From UBA1801 sp035353395 (GTDB taxonomy: Bacteria > Acidobacteriota > Holophagae > Holophagales > Holophagaceae), in contig DAOPZL010000001.1 of the NCBI GenBank assembly GCA_035353395.1, positions 62,001-126,000 on the forward strand: a stretch of 64,000 nucleotides of DNA. The letters are read 5' to 3'. Both the position numbers and the translations under genes were made by a program. Within the stretch, counting starts at the first letter, position 1, and each line of letters begins with the position of its first letter. Shown here piece by piece: positions 36,873 through 44,602 of the stretch. The notes beneath the pieces were generated by a model. It was not told where the DNA came from. It ran no database searches and saw only the letters and a program-made list of their open reading frames with translations.

Positions 36873-37756
36873 GAGGCACCTTCCGTGGTGATCATGGTGC
36901 CGCTGCCTTCGTTGGTGAAGACTTCCGTCAGCAGGGCGTCGGGCAGCACGCCCGAGACGAAGTGGACGCTGGCGACCCCCAGGGCCAGGGCCTTCCGGGT
37001 GGCGCTCAGCTTGGGCCGCATGCCGTCCTTGATGGCGCCGCTCGCCTCCAGCTCCGCGAGCCTGGCGAGGTCCGCGAAGGGCACCAAGCTGCTCGGGTTG
37101 GACGGGTCGGAGAGGAGGCCTGGCATCTTCAGCATGAAGAAGAGCTTCTCGGCCTTGAGGGCGATGGCCAGTTCCGTGGCGACGGTATCGGCGTTGGTGT
37201 TGAGCACCTGGCCCGTCTCGTCCACGGAGAAGGGCGCGACGACGGGCACGTAGCCGCCGTCGATCAGGTGCTTCAGGAGGCTCACGTCCACCGAGGTGAC
37301 GTCGCCGACCAAGCCGAAGTCCACGACCTGGCCGTCCACGGCCACGGGCGGGCGCTTCTGGGCCTTGAGGATCCCGCCGTCCAGGCCGGAAAGTCCCACC
37401 GCCGGGAGGCCCTCCGCCTCCAGGTCCCCCAGGAAGTCCATCTGGAGCTGTCCCTTGAAGGCCATCTGGGCGGCCTCCAGCACCTCGGGCGGGGTGATCC
37501 GCCGGCCGGCGGCCTTCTGGATGGGCAGGCCGAGCTTCCGGCAGAGGCCGTCCAGGCCGACGCCGCCCCCGTGGACGATCACCAGGGGGATGGAGAAGCT
37601 CCAGAGCAGGGCCAGCTGGGCGCACACGCCGCGGCGCAGGACCGGATCATCCAGCAGCTCGCCTCCGAGCTTCACCACGAAGGTGTGGTTCCGGAAGCGG
37701 CGGACATACCGGGCCGCGCTCCGGAGGGTGTCGAAGGGTCGAATCGTCGCATGCAT
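36869..37756 (-). CDS. argB: N-acylglutamate kinase
   Basis: Phosphorylates N-acylglutamate, the second step of the pathway. The 295-residue amino-acid-kinase-fold protein has FVVKLGGELLDD, LVIVHGGGVGLDGL, GLVGDVTSVDVSLL, LNTNADTVATELA and the C-terminal EVFTNEGSGTMIT. The length fits a kinase alone. There is no fused GNAT acetyltransferase domain of the Xanthomonas NAGS-K type. The ATG at 37756 has GAGGT 8 bases upstream and is preferred to an in-frame ATG at 37906 whose translation would read through a repeat. A 174-bp spacer with that repeat separates it from argF'. Confidence 0.94.
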   Translation of the reverse strand: MHATIRPFDTLRSAARYVRRFRNHTFVVKLGGELLDDPVLRRGVCAQLALLWSFSIPLVIVHGGGVGLDGLCRKLGLPIQKAAGRRITPPEVLEAAQMAFKGQLQMDFLGDLEAEGLPAVGLSGLDGGILKAQKRPPVAVDGQVVDFGLVGDVTSVDVSLLKHLIDGGYVPVVAPFSVDETGQVLNTNADTVATELAIALKAEKLFFMLKMPGLLSDPSNPSSLVPFADLARLAELEASGAIKDGMRPKLSATRKALALGVASVHFVSGVLPDALLTEVFTNEGSGTMITTEGAS

Positions 37757-37809
37757 CAGAGGTACCTCGAACAAAGATAAGAACTTGCCTGGTAAAGCAG
37801 GGATGACGG

Positions 37810-37886
37810 TTTTTCCTCTTTTCTCCCTTTCATTCTTGTTAAAAAACTGTTTCAAACAGGGATAAAAGGGATGAAAGGGATAAAGG
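37810..37886. repeat. Inverted repeat with direct gggat(a/g)aaa units between argB and argF'
   Basis: The right arm (37857-37886) holds three near-tandem copies of gggataaa/gggatgaaa. The left arm (37810-37840) is cctcttttctccctttcatt, approximately its reverse complement. The central part is AT-rich (gttaaaaaactgtttcaaac). It interrupts an otherwise gapless operon. It is unlike the aaccgcgaa repeat family and may be a second REP-like family, an attenuator or an mRNA processing site. Confidence 0.55.
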
Positions 37887-37930
37887 CCTGAATATCGGAA
37901 TGACATACATGGATTTTCATCCTTGTGGCT

Positions 37931-38923
37931 TCATCCCTTGAAGATCCAGTCCACGAGCGCCCGTTGGACGTGGAAGCGGTTCTCGGCCTCGTCCACGACC
38001 TTGCAGCTCGGGTGGTCCAGGACGCCGTCGGAGACCTCGACGTTCCGGCGGGTGGGCAGGCAGTGCATGAAGATGGCGTCCTTGGCGGCCTTCTCCATGT
38101 GGGCCCGGCTCGTCATCCACTCCGGATGCTGTTTCACGGCCTCGGGACCCAGGCCGGACTGGGTGGCGGCGCCCCAGGCCTTGGCGTAGACCACCTTGCT
38201 GCCGGCGAGCGCTTCGTCCAGGTCGTTCGTGACGGTGACGCTGCCGCCCGTGGCCTTGGCATAGGCCTCGGCCTCCGCCAGCACCTTCGGGTGCAGCTCG
38301 AAGCCCTTGGGATGGGCCACCCGGACCTCGCAGCCCGCCGCTGCGGCGGTGAGCATGAAGCTGTCCGGCACGGCCTTCGGGAGGGGCTTGATGTGGGGGG
38401 CCCAGGCGAGGGTGACGGGCAGCTTCTTGGTGCTTCCGAAGACCTCCCGGGCCGTCATGAGGTCCGCCAGGCCCTGGCAGGGATGTTCCATGGCGCTTTC
38501 CATGCTGATGACCGGGACGGTGGAATACTGCCGGAAGCCGTTGATGACGGGATCCAGGAAGTCGGCCTCGTCGTCGACGCCGCCCGCGAAGGTCCGCACC
38601 GCCAGGAGGTCCGCGTACCGAGCCAACACGGGCACGGCTTCGCGCAAGTGCTCGGCCCGGTCGCCGTCCATGACCGCGCCGATCCGGTCCTCCAGTTTCC
38701 AGACGCCGTTCCCGACCTCCAGCACGATGGCGTTCCCGCCGCCCCGGATGGCCACGGCCTCGAAGGAGGCCCGGGTCCGCAGGGAGGGATTGAAGAAGAC
38801 GAGGCCCAGGATCCTGCCGGGGAGATGGCGGGGATGGGGACCCTGTTTCCAGGCGATGGCCTGGGCCAGGACGGCTTCCAGGCCTTCGACGTCGAGGTCG
38901 GCGAGCTTGGTGGCGTGTCGCAT
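37931..38923 (-). CDS. argF': N-acyl-L-ornithine carbamoyltransferase (AOTC/SOTC type)
   Basis: Transfers carbamoyl phosphate to an acylated ornithine. The 330-residue protein carries the phosphate-binding FFNPSLRTRASFE (43-55), where classical ornithine carbamoyltransferases have STRTR. It also has AVMDGDRAEH (83-92), HPCQ (147-150), VVYAKAWGA and HCLPTRRN (287-294), then DEAENRFHVQ. These features match, from memory, the Xanthomonas N-acetylornithine and Bacteroides N-succinylornithine enzymes. The residue aligned with the specificity position (Glu92 acetyl, Pro90 succinyl) is Ala90. It is 1 bp downstream of argD, with GGAG before the ATG. Confidence 0.9.
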   Translation of the reverse strand: MRHATKLADLDVEGLEAVLAQAIAWKQGPHPRHLPGRILGLVFFNPSLRTRASFEAVAIRGGGNAIVLEVGNGVWKLEDRIGAVMDGDRAEHLREAVPVLARYADLLAVRTFAGGVDDEADFLDPVINGFRQYSTVPVISMESAMEHPCQGLADLMTAREVFGSTKKLPVTLAWAPHIKPLPKAVPDSFMLTAAAAGCEVRVAHPKGFELHPKVLAEAEAYAKATGGSVTVTNDLDEALAGSKVVYAKAWGAATQSGLGPEAVKQHPEWMTSRAHMEKAAKDAIFMHCLPTRRNVEVSDGVLDHPSCKVVDEAENRFHVQRALVDWIFKG

Positions 38924-38924
38924 G

Positions 38925-40130
38925 TCAGTCTCCGAGGGGGAAGGAGTGAACGGCCTCGAGGAGGGCTTCCACCGCGAGGGGGCTCAGGTTCAGGGGGGGC
39001 ATGAGGCGCAGGACTTCGGGATTGCCGCTGCCGCCGACGAGAATGCGCTTGGAATAAAGATGCTGCTTGAGCTTGGCCGCGCCACCCGGGACCTGCAGGC
39101 CCAGGAGCAGGCCTTCCCCGCGGACGCAGGAGACGCGGGTGCCCGCGAGGCCTTTCCGGATGTCCGCCTCGGCGGCGAGGGCGCGCGCCATGAGGCCTTC
39201 GCCCTGGATCACCTCCAGGGTGGCCAGGAGGGCCGCGCAGGCCAGGGGGGAGCCTCCGAAGGTGCTGCCCAGGTCCCCGGACTTCAGGCACCGCGCCACC
39301 GGTTCGCTGATCAGCAGCGCCCCCATGGGCACGCCCGAAGCGAGGCCCTTGGCGGAGGTGATGAGATCCGGCTGGAGGCCGTAGCGGCTCGCGGCGTAGG
39401 GGGCACCCAGCCGTCCCATGCCGGTCTGCACTTCGTCGAGGACGAGCAGGGCGCCACCGGCCTGGGCCTTTTCCTGGAGCTTCTGGAAGAAGGCCGGGGA
39501 GGCGGTCCGGATGCCGGACATGCTCTGGATGGGTTCCAGGATGACGGCCGCCACCTGGGAGAAGTCGAAGGCGTCCAGGGCGCCGAGGTCGTTCCAGGGC
39601 AGCCGGGTGCAGGGCGCCAGCAGGGGTTCCAGGCCCTTGGTGATCTTCGGATCGTCCGTGACCGACAGGGCCAGGGTGGTCCGGCCGTGCCATCCCCCCT
39701 CGAAGGCGGCGAACTTCGTGCGGCCCGTCATCAGGGCCGCCACCTTCAGGGCGTTCTCGTTGGCCTCGGCGCCGCTGTTGCAGAAGAAGACCGATGCGAG
39801 GCCCAGACAGGACCTGGACTGGGCGAAGGCCAGGAGCGCCTCCGCCGCCTTGTCCCGCACCGGCACGGCGCCGGCGGTGCTGTAGAAGATCAGCTCCCTG
39901 GCCTGCCGGGCGATGGCCTCCACCACCTTGGAGTGGGAATGTCCGGTGCTGCAGACGCAGTGGCCCCCGTAGAAGTCCCAGAAGGCCCCGCCCTGGTCGT
40001 CGAAGACCTGGTTTCCGCGGCCTTTCTCGAGCAGGAAGGGAAAGGGTGCGTAAGTTGGGAGGAGGGCCGGGAAGGGCTTGGAAGTTCCTTCGGTCGGCAT
40101 TCGTGTGTAAATTTGCGTAATTTTCAACAT
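38925..40130 (-). CDS. argD: N-acylornithine aminotransferase
   Basis: A class III PLP-dependent aminotransferase converting N-acylglutamate semialdehyde to N-acylornithine. The 401-residue protein shows VFFCNSGAEANENALKVA, FEGGWHGRTTLAL, VILEPIQSMSG, LLVLDEVQTGMGRLG and the PLP lysine in LITSAKGLASGVPMGA. It is the first gene of the leftward arginine operon, so expression of the whole operon should start upstream at 40131-40259, shared with divergent argR. The ATG at 40130 has AGGA six bases upstream. An in-frame ATG at 40100 lacks a ribosome binding site. Confidence 0.95.
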   Translation of the reverse strand: MLKITQIYTRMPTEGTSKPFPALLPTYAPFPFLLEKGRGNQVFDDQGGAFWDFYGGHCVCSTGHSHSKVVEAIARQARELIFYSTAGAVPVRDKAAEALLAFAQSRSCLGLASVFFCNSGAEANENALKVAALMTGRTKFAAFEGGWHGRTTLALSVTDDPKITKGLEPLLAPCTRLPWNDLGALDAFDFSQVAAVILEPIQSMSGIRTASPAFFQKLQEKAQAGGALLVLDEVQTGMGRLGAPYAASRYGLQPDLITSAKGLASGVPMGALLISEPVARCLKSGDLGSTFGGSPLACAALLATLEVIQGEGLMARALAAEADIRKGLAGTRVSCVRGEGLLLGLQVPGGAAKLKQHLYSKRILVGGSGNPEVLRLMPPLNLSPLAVEALLEAVHSFPLGD

Positions 40131-40259
40131 GGCAATTCCTAGAATGGAGGAGTCGTGCTGAATGTGTCAACTGAAAATTTGGTGTAAATTCGAGTTGCTA
40201 AAGGTTTGGTCGAATTGATTTCTGGTTGCAAAAAAATGTAAATACCCAATAATGGGACC
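40131..40259. promoter_or_regulatory. Divergent argD/argR control region with putative ArgR sites
   Basis: A markedly AT-rich 129-bp spacer between divergent argD and argR. The heptamer tgtaaat occurs at 40183-40189 and 40237-40243, and again at 40106-40112 just inside argD. The neighbourhoods (tgaaaatttggtgtaaattc; caaaaaaatgtaaatac) have the AT-rich half-site look of ARG boxes. A possible argR promoter is TTGATT (40215-40220) and TAAATA (40239-40244). Autoregulation of argR and repression of argD by arginine-bound ArgR is the expected logic. The exact operators are uncertain. Confidence 0.5.
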
Positions 40260-40685
40260 ATGAACCTGGACCAGCTCATCCTCCATCACCTCGAGAAGCG
40301 GGAGATCTCCGACCAGCGGGTCCTCCTGGAACTCCTGCAGGCCGAGGGGCTGGACCTCACGTTGGCGACCCTCTCGCGGCACATGAAGAAGCTCAACGTA
40401 CGGAAGGAAGCGGGCGTCTACAAGCGCATGCCCGCCCCGCCCATCGTCCCCGTCCCCTTCACGACCACCAAGGTGCGCCCGAACCTGGTGATCGTGAAGA
40501 CGGGCGCCGGGCTGGCCCAGGCCCTGGGACTGGCCCTGGACACCTCGGATCTCCGCTACCTGGCCGGCACGGTGGCCGGCGACGACACCCTGTTCTGCGC
40601 GCCCTTCGAATCCGACCAGCTGGACGCGCTCGAGCTGGAGATCCGGAAGCGCCTCGCCGAGGGCCTCGGCCTCGACTACGCGTAG
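40260..40685 (+). CDS. argR: Arginine repressor
   Basis: A 141-residue hexameric winged-helix repressor that senses arginine. The N-terminal DNA-binding domain (residues 1-60) includes LDLTLATLSRHMKKLNV, the ArgR recognition helix region. The C-terminal oligomerisation and arginine-binding domain includes GAGLAQALGLALD and YLAGTVAGDDTLFCA, matching the ArgR GTIAGDDT signature. It is divergent from the operon it presumably controls. Its last 10 bases overlap the 3' end of convergent coaD. Confidence 0.93.
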   Translation: MNLDQLILHHLEKREISDQRVLLELLQAEGLDLTLATLSRHMKKLNVRKEAGVYKRMPAPPIVPVPFTTTKVRPNLVIVKTGAGLAQALGLALDTSDLRYLAGTVAGDDTLFCAPFESDQLDALELEIRKRLAEGLGLDYA

Positions 40686-41170
40686 TCCTCGGGATTCCTG
40701 AGGCGCATGGCGATTCGTTCCTGGAGGACCTCGGGGACCAGCCCCGTGATGTCGCCGCCCATCATGCCGATGTCCCGCACGGCCTTGCTCGAGATGACGC
40801 TGTACTCCTCCTTGGGCATGAGGAAGATCGTCTCGAGATCCGGCGCCAGCTTGCGGTTCATGATGGCCATCTGGAACTCGTACTCGAAGTCCGAGAAGGC
40901 GCGCACTCCGCGGATGATGCTCATGGAGCCCTGCATCCTGGCGAAGTCCACCAGGAGACCGTGGAAGGAGGCCACCTCGACGTTCCCGAACCCCTGCACC
41001 AGCTCGCGCAGGAAGTCCACCCGCTCCGCCACGCTGAACGCGGGGTGCTTGGACGGGTTGTGGAGCACCGCGACCACCAGGTGATCCACGAGCTTCGTCG
41101 CCCGCTGGATGAGATCCCAATGCCCCATGGTCACGGGATCGAAGGTTCCTGGATAGATGGCCTTCAGCAC
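40676..41170 (-). CDS. coaD: Phosphopantetheine adenylyltransferase
   Basis: Adenylates 4'-phosphopantetheine in coenzyme A synthesis. The 164-residue protein has the nucleotidyltransferase signature IYPGTFDPVTMGHWDLI with the catalytic T/HxGH-like TMGH. The substrate-binding IIRGVRAFSDFEYEFQMAIMN and the ISSKAVRDIG motif follow. Length is normal. The start is a GTG at 41170 with AGGAG 5 bases upstream, preferred to an ATG at 41221. Confidence 0.96.
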   Translation of the reverse strand: MLKAIYPGTFDPVTMGHWDLIQRATKLVDHLVVAVLHNPSKHPAFSVAERVDFLRELVQGFGNVEVASFHGLLVDFARMQGSMSIIRGVRAFSDFEYEFQMAIMNRKLAPDLETIFLMPKEEYSVISSKAVRDIGMMGGDITGLVPEVLQERIAMRLRNPEDYA

Positions 41171-41292
41171 GACCGCTCCTGTAGAGGAAAAGAGTATCCG
41201 GCAGAGGGGGGGCACGGCCAACCCCCGTTTCCGGGCCGGGGGACCGGAGCGTGAAAATCAAGTCTTTCCGACCCTTCACCGTATGCTGAGGT

Positions 41293-42993
41293 ATGCACAT
41301 GCCAGGTCGCCAGTCCGCTACGGAGGGAACGGTTCCGCCACCGGCTGGGGAGGTTCCCGCGGCCGGCCGCCGCACCTCGCTCGGATGGGTGATCGTCAGC
41401 AGGATCGCGATCGTCTTCATGCTGTTCGAAGTGGTCCAGTTCTTCCTGGTCCGCGAGTTCGGCCAGCGGCAGTACCAGGCTCTCGAGCGGACGAACCTGC
41501 TGGACAGGACCCGGCAGGTCTTCCTGGCCTTCGACCAGGAAGCCGCCGTCCTGAAGGCCCTCACGGCCCGCGTGGCCATGTGGGGAGACACCTACGAGTT
41601 CATGAGGCATCCCAGCCGGGGCTACCTGGCGCGGAACTTCGGGGGCCTCTGGTCGGAGGACAACGACATCGACTTCGTGCTCATGGTGGGGGCGGACGGA
41701 CGCCGCGTCTGGTCCAGCGACGGGTTCCCCGGCTTCGCGACGCGGCTGCCCTCGTCCCTCGCGCAGCCGCGTTTCGACCTGAACGACAAGAGGATCTTCA
41801 ATCCCGCGGACGGGTTCCGGTTCCTCGAATGGTTCACCGGACTGGCCGGGGGGGACGGGGATATCTGGATCTACTGCGCCCATGCGATCAGCGGCTACAA
41901 TGCCGCCAGCCCGCCGCGGGGCATGCTGCTCCTGGGACGGAAGATCCACCGGAACGTGCTCACGTCCTACATGTACGGGCACGGGGATACCCTGGAGCTG
42001 GTTCCCCTTTCCGAGGTCCCGGAGGCCAACGGCTCGGACGACCAGCGGATCGCGAGGGACTTCCCGGCCTATGGCGGTCAGCGGATCTCCGTCCGGCGGG
42101 AAGGGAAGACCTTCGTTTCCTACGCGCCCCTGTCCGATGTCCAGGGAAGACCGCTGGCGGCCTTGAAGCTCGCCATCCCCCGCCTGGACGAAAGGGTGGG
42201 GACGCGGCTGGTTTGGCTCATGTCGGGTTCCCTGTTCCTCATGGTCATCCTCGGCCTCGCCGGGGTCGTGGCGATGGTGGATTCCTCCGTGATCCGTCCG
42301 ATCCGCCGCCTGACCTCCTTCTTCACGGCCGAGGAGGGCCGGACCCGGGTGGACATCCTCGAGCGGTGCGCGCGGCGGAGGGACGAGATCGGGATCCTGG
42401 CGCAGAGCGCCCTCAGCCTGTTCGAGAAGGTCGAGGAGCAGAAGGCCGAACTGGAGAACAGGGCCAATACCGACCGGCTCACCGGGCTCGCCAACCGGCA
42501 CTTCCTCGAGGCGCACATCCGCTCGGAGATCCGGCGGCTGCTGAGGCGCGGGCGGGAGGACGGCAGGCCCGGCCGCATGGCCGTCGCCATCGCCGACGTG
42601 GACCATTTCAAGCTCTTCAACGACACGAACGGGCACATGGCCGGCGACGCCTGCCTGAGGGCCGTCGCGGAAGCGATCCAGTGGTGCATCTTCAGGCCCG
42701 GGGACATGGCCGCCCGCTTCGGGGGGGAGGAGTTCATCCTCGTGCTGCCGGACACGGACGAGGCCGGCGCCCTGGTGGTGGCCGAATCCGTGCGGGCTGG
42801 CGTCGAGCGGGTGGCGCTGCCCCACACGGCCTCCCCCGTTTCGGGTGTCGTCACGGTGAGCGTGGGCGCGGCGTCCGCGGAGGTCACGGAAGGCTTCCAG
42901 GTCGAGGCCCTCATCGAGGCGGCGGACCGGGCGCTCTACGCGGCGAAGCAGGCTGGGCGGAACCGGGTGGTGGGCAGTTCGTCCCTGGTGTGA
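41293..42993 (+). CDS. CHASE4-like sensor diguanylate cyclase
   Basis: A 566-residue membrane-bound diguanylate cyclase making c-di-GMP. The N-terminal helix (residues ~31-52) is followed by a periplasmic sensor of ~210 residues with the CHASE4-like ARVAMWGDTYEFM motif. A second membrane helix (LMSGSLFLMVILGLAGVVAMV) leads to a HAMP-like linker, a short coiled coil (FEKVEEQKAELENRANTDRLTGLANR) and the GGDEF domain. The active site is GGEEF at residues 477-481, so catalysis should be intact. No RxxD inhibitory site is obvious upstream of it. The gene stands alone between coaD and ddl. Confidence 0.92.
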   Translation: MHMPGRQSATEGTVPPPAGEVPAAGRRTSLGWVIVSRIAIVFMLFEVVQFFLVREFGQRQYQALERTNLLDRTRQVFLAFDQEAAVLKALTARVAMWGDTYEFMRHPSRGYLARNFGGLWSEDNDIDFVLMVGADGRRVWSSDGFPGFATRLPSSLAQPRFDLNDKRIFNPADGFRFLEWFTGLAGGDGDIWIYCAHAISGYNAASPPRGMLLLGRKIHRNVLTSYMYGHGDTLELVPLSEVPEANGSDDQRIARDFPAYGGQRISVRREGKTFVSYAPLSDVQGRPLAALKLAIPRLDERVGTRLVWLMSGSLFLMVILGLAGVVAMVDSSVIRPIRRLTSFFTAEEGRTRVDILERCARRRDEIGILAQSALSLFEKVEEQKAELENRANTDRLTGLANRHFLEAHIRSEIRRLLRRGREDGRPGRMAVAIADVDHFKLFNDTNGHMAGDACLRAVAEAIQWCIFRPGDMAARFGGEEFILVLPDTDEAGALVVAESVRAGVERVALPHTASPVSGVVTVSVGAASAEVTEGFQVEALIEAADRALYAAKQAGRNRVVGSSSLV

Positions 42994-43005
42994 CACCCTA
43001 GGAGC

Positions 43006-44094
43006 ATGCCCATGCCGCGCCTGTCCATCGGCCTCCTGTTCGGGGGGGAAAGTCCGGAGCACGAGGTCTCCATCGCCACGGCGAGGAGCATCGCCAGGCA
43101 TCTTCCCGCCGACCGCTTCGAGGTCCGCCCCATCGGCATCGCCCGGAACGGGGTCTGGGTGGTGAAGGGCGATCCCTTCGCCCGCCTGGGCGCGGGGGAA
43201 AAACCGGAAAGGGGACCCTATCCCTTCCTGCCCCTGGAGAAGGGAGGGGAGGAAACCCCCCTGCCCGACATCTTCTTCAACGCCCTCCACGGGGCGGGGG
43301 GAGAGGACGGCCAGATCCAGGGTTACCTGGAGCCCCTCCACCGGCCCTATACGGGGGCGGGCCTCCTGGCCATGGCGGTGGGGATGGACAAGTGGATCAC
43401 CAAGCGGATCTGGGAATCCGAGGGACTCCCCGTGACCCCCTACGCGGGGATCACCGAGGAACAGTGGGCCCGGGACCGGGAATCCGTGCTGATGGAACTG
43501 GCGTTCCTGGGCCTTCCCGTCTTCGTCAAGCCCGTGAACCTGGGCTCCAGCATCGGGATCCAGAAGGTGAAGCGGCGAGAGGAACTGGGTGCCGCCCTGG
43601 ACCAGGCCTTCGGCTTCGACCGCCGGGTCCTGGTGGAGAAGGGGCTGGACGCCAGGGAGCTGGAGGTGGCCGCCCTGGGGGGGGACGATCCGTTCGTCAG
43701 CGTGGTGGGCGAGATCCTGGTGGGGGGCGAGTTCTACGACTTCAACGACAAGTACATCGACGGGAAGAGTTCCACGCGGATTCCCGCGGAGATTCCCTCC
43801 TGCACCGCCCGGGAGATCCGCCGCCATGCCCGGGAGGCCTACCGTTCCCTGGACGCCTACGGCATGGCCCGCATCGACTTCTTCCAGGAACGCGCCACGG
43901 GGAAGGTCTACCTCAACGAGATCAACCTGATCCCGGGATTCACCAGCATCTCCATGTATCCCAAGCTCATGGAGGCCAGCGGCATCCCCTACGACGAGCT
44001 CCTGACGCGGCTCATCGACCTAGCCCTGGCGCGGGACCGGCAGCGGCAGGGCAAGCAGCGCGGCTACGAAAGCGGGACATCCTGGTACGCTTGA
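43006..44094 (+). CDS. ddl: D-alanine--D-alanine ligase
   Basis: ATP-grasp enzyme making the D-Ala-D-Ala terminus of peptidoglycan precursors. The 362-residue protein begins LSIGLLFGGESPEHEVSI. It then has NALHGAGGEDGQIQG, VFVKPVNLGSSIGI, the omega-loop FYDFNDKYIDG and the metal-binding YLNEINLIPGFT. The Tyr of the KY pair in the omega loop is retained, which favours D-Ala over D-lactate as second substrate. No other cell-wall genes flank it. It begins 12 bp after the cyclase gene. Confidence 0.94.
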   Translation: MPMPRLSIGLLFGGESPEHEVSIATARSIARHLPADRFEVRPIGIARNGVWVVKGDPFARLGAGEKPERGPYPFLPLEKGGEETPLPDIFFNALHGAGGEDGQIQGYLEPLHRPYTGAGLLAMAVGMDKWITKRIWESEGLPVTPYAGITEEQWARDRESVLMELAFLGLPVFVKPVNLGSSIGIQKVKRREELGAALDQAFGFDRRVLVEKGLDARELEVAALGGDDPFVSVVGEILVGGEFYDFNDKYIDGKSSTRIPAEIPSCTAREIRRHAREAYRSLDAYGMARIDFFQERATGKVYLNEINLIPGFTSISMYPKLMEASGIPYDELLTRLIDLALARDRQRQGKQRGYESGTSWYA

Positions 44095-44157
44095 TGCAAA
44101 GACAGCTCGATGCTGTCGTATCCTCGATGATCGTATCGAAGGGAGCCTGGAGGGCCC

Positions 44158-44463
44158 ATGGACACCATGTCGATCAGTCTGGCCGGAATGAGCGCCGCGA
44201 CGGTCGGCGTGGCCACGGCCGCCGACAACCTGGCCAATGCCAGCAGCAGGGATTCCAGGGCCAGGCGGGCGGATGCCGGGGTCGGGGCGAGGACTTCGGA
44301 GGAGCGCGAGGGCGGGGAGCCCGGGCTCCCGGGCGGTTCCAGCATCGATCCCGCCGAGGAGGGGGTGGACCTCCTGGCCTATTCGGACACCTACATGGCC
44401 AACGCCAAGGCCCTCGAGGTCCAGAAGGAGGTCCTCGGCACGGTCATGGACCTCAAGGCATAG
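44158..44463 (+). CDS. Miniature flagellar-rod-like protein (FlgC/FlgG family ends only)
   Basis: A 101-residue protein with both conserved ends of the flagellar axial family but no middle. Residues ~5-30 (SLAGMSAATVGVATAADNLANASS) match the N-terminal rod motif with its NLANA/S core. Residues ~70-101 (GVDLLAYSDTYMANAKALEVQKE..) match the C-terminal motif found in FlgC. The 40 residues between are Gly/Arg/Glu-rich linker. The ATG has CTGGAGG just upstream. There are no other flagellar genes in the window. It may be a secreted axial-like subunit, a remnant or a scaffold. The function is unknown. Confidence 0.72.
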   Translation: MDTMSISLAGMSAATVGVATAADNLANASSRDSRARRADAGVGARTSEEREGGEPGLPGGSSIDPAEEGVDLLAYSDTYMANAKALEVQKEVLGTVMDLKA

Positions 44464-44602
44464 GCCCCCGGGAACCTGGAGCCTCCGGGCACAAGTGACT
44501 TCCATCCGAGGTCAAAGTGATCCAAGTCCCAGAGGGATCCTGGAAGATGGTGTGTCGAATCACATCCCTTGGCTTCCTCAATCCCATCCGGCGGGGTCTT
44601 CC

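Noticed and set aside
43735..43770. Ddl omega loop FYDFNDKY as a vancomycin-resistance (D-Ala-D-Lac) signature
   Set aside because: The substitution is at the FYD(Y/F) position; the tyrosine of the KY pair that determines D-Ala preference is retained.
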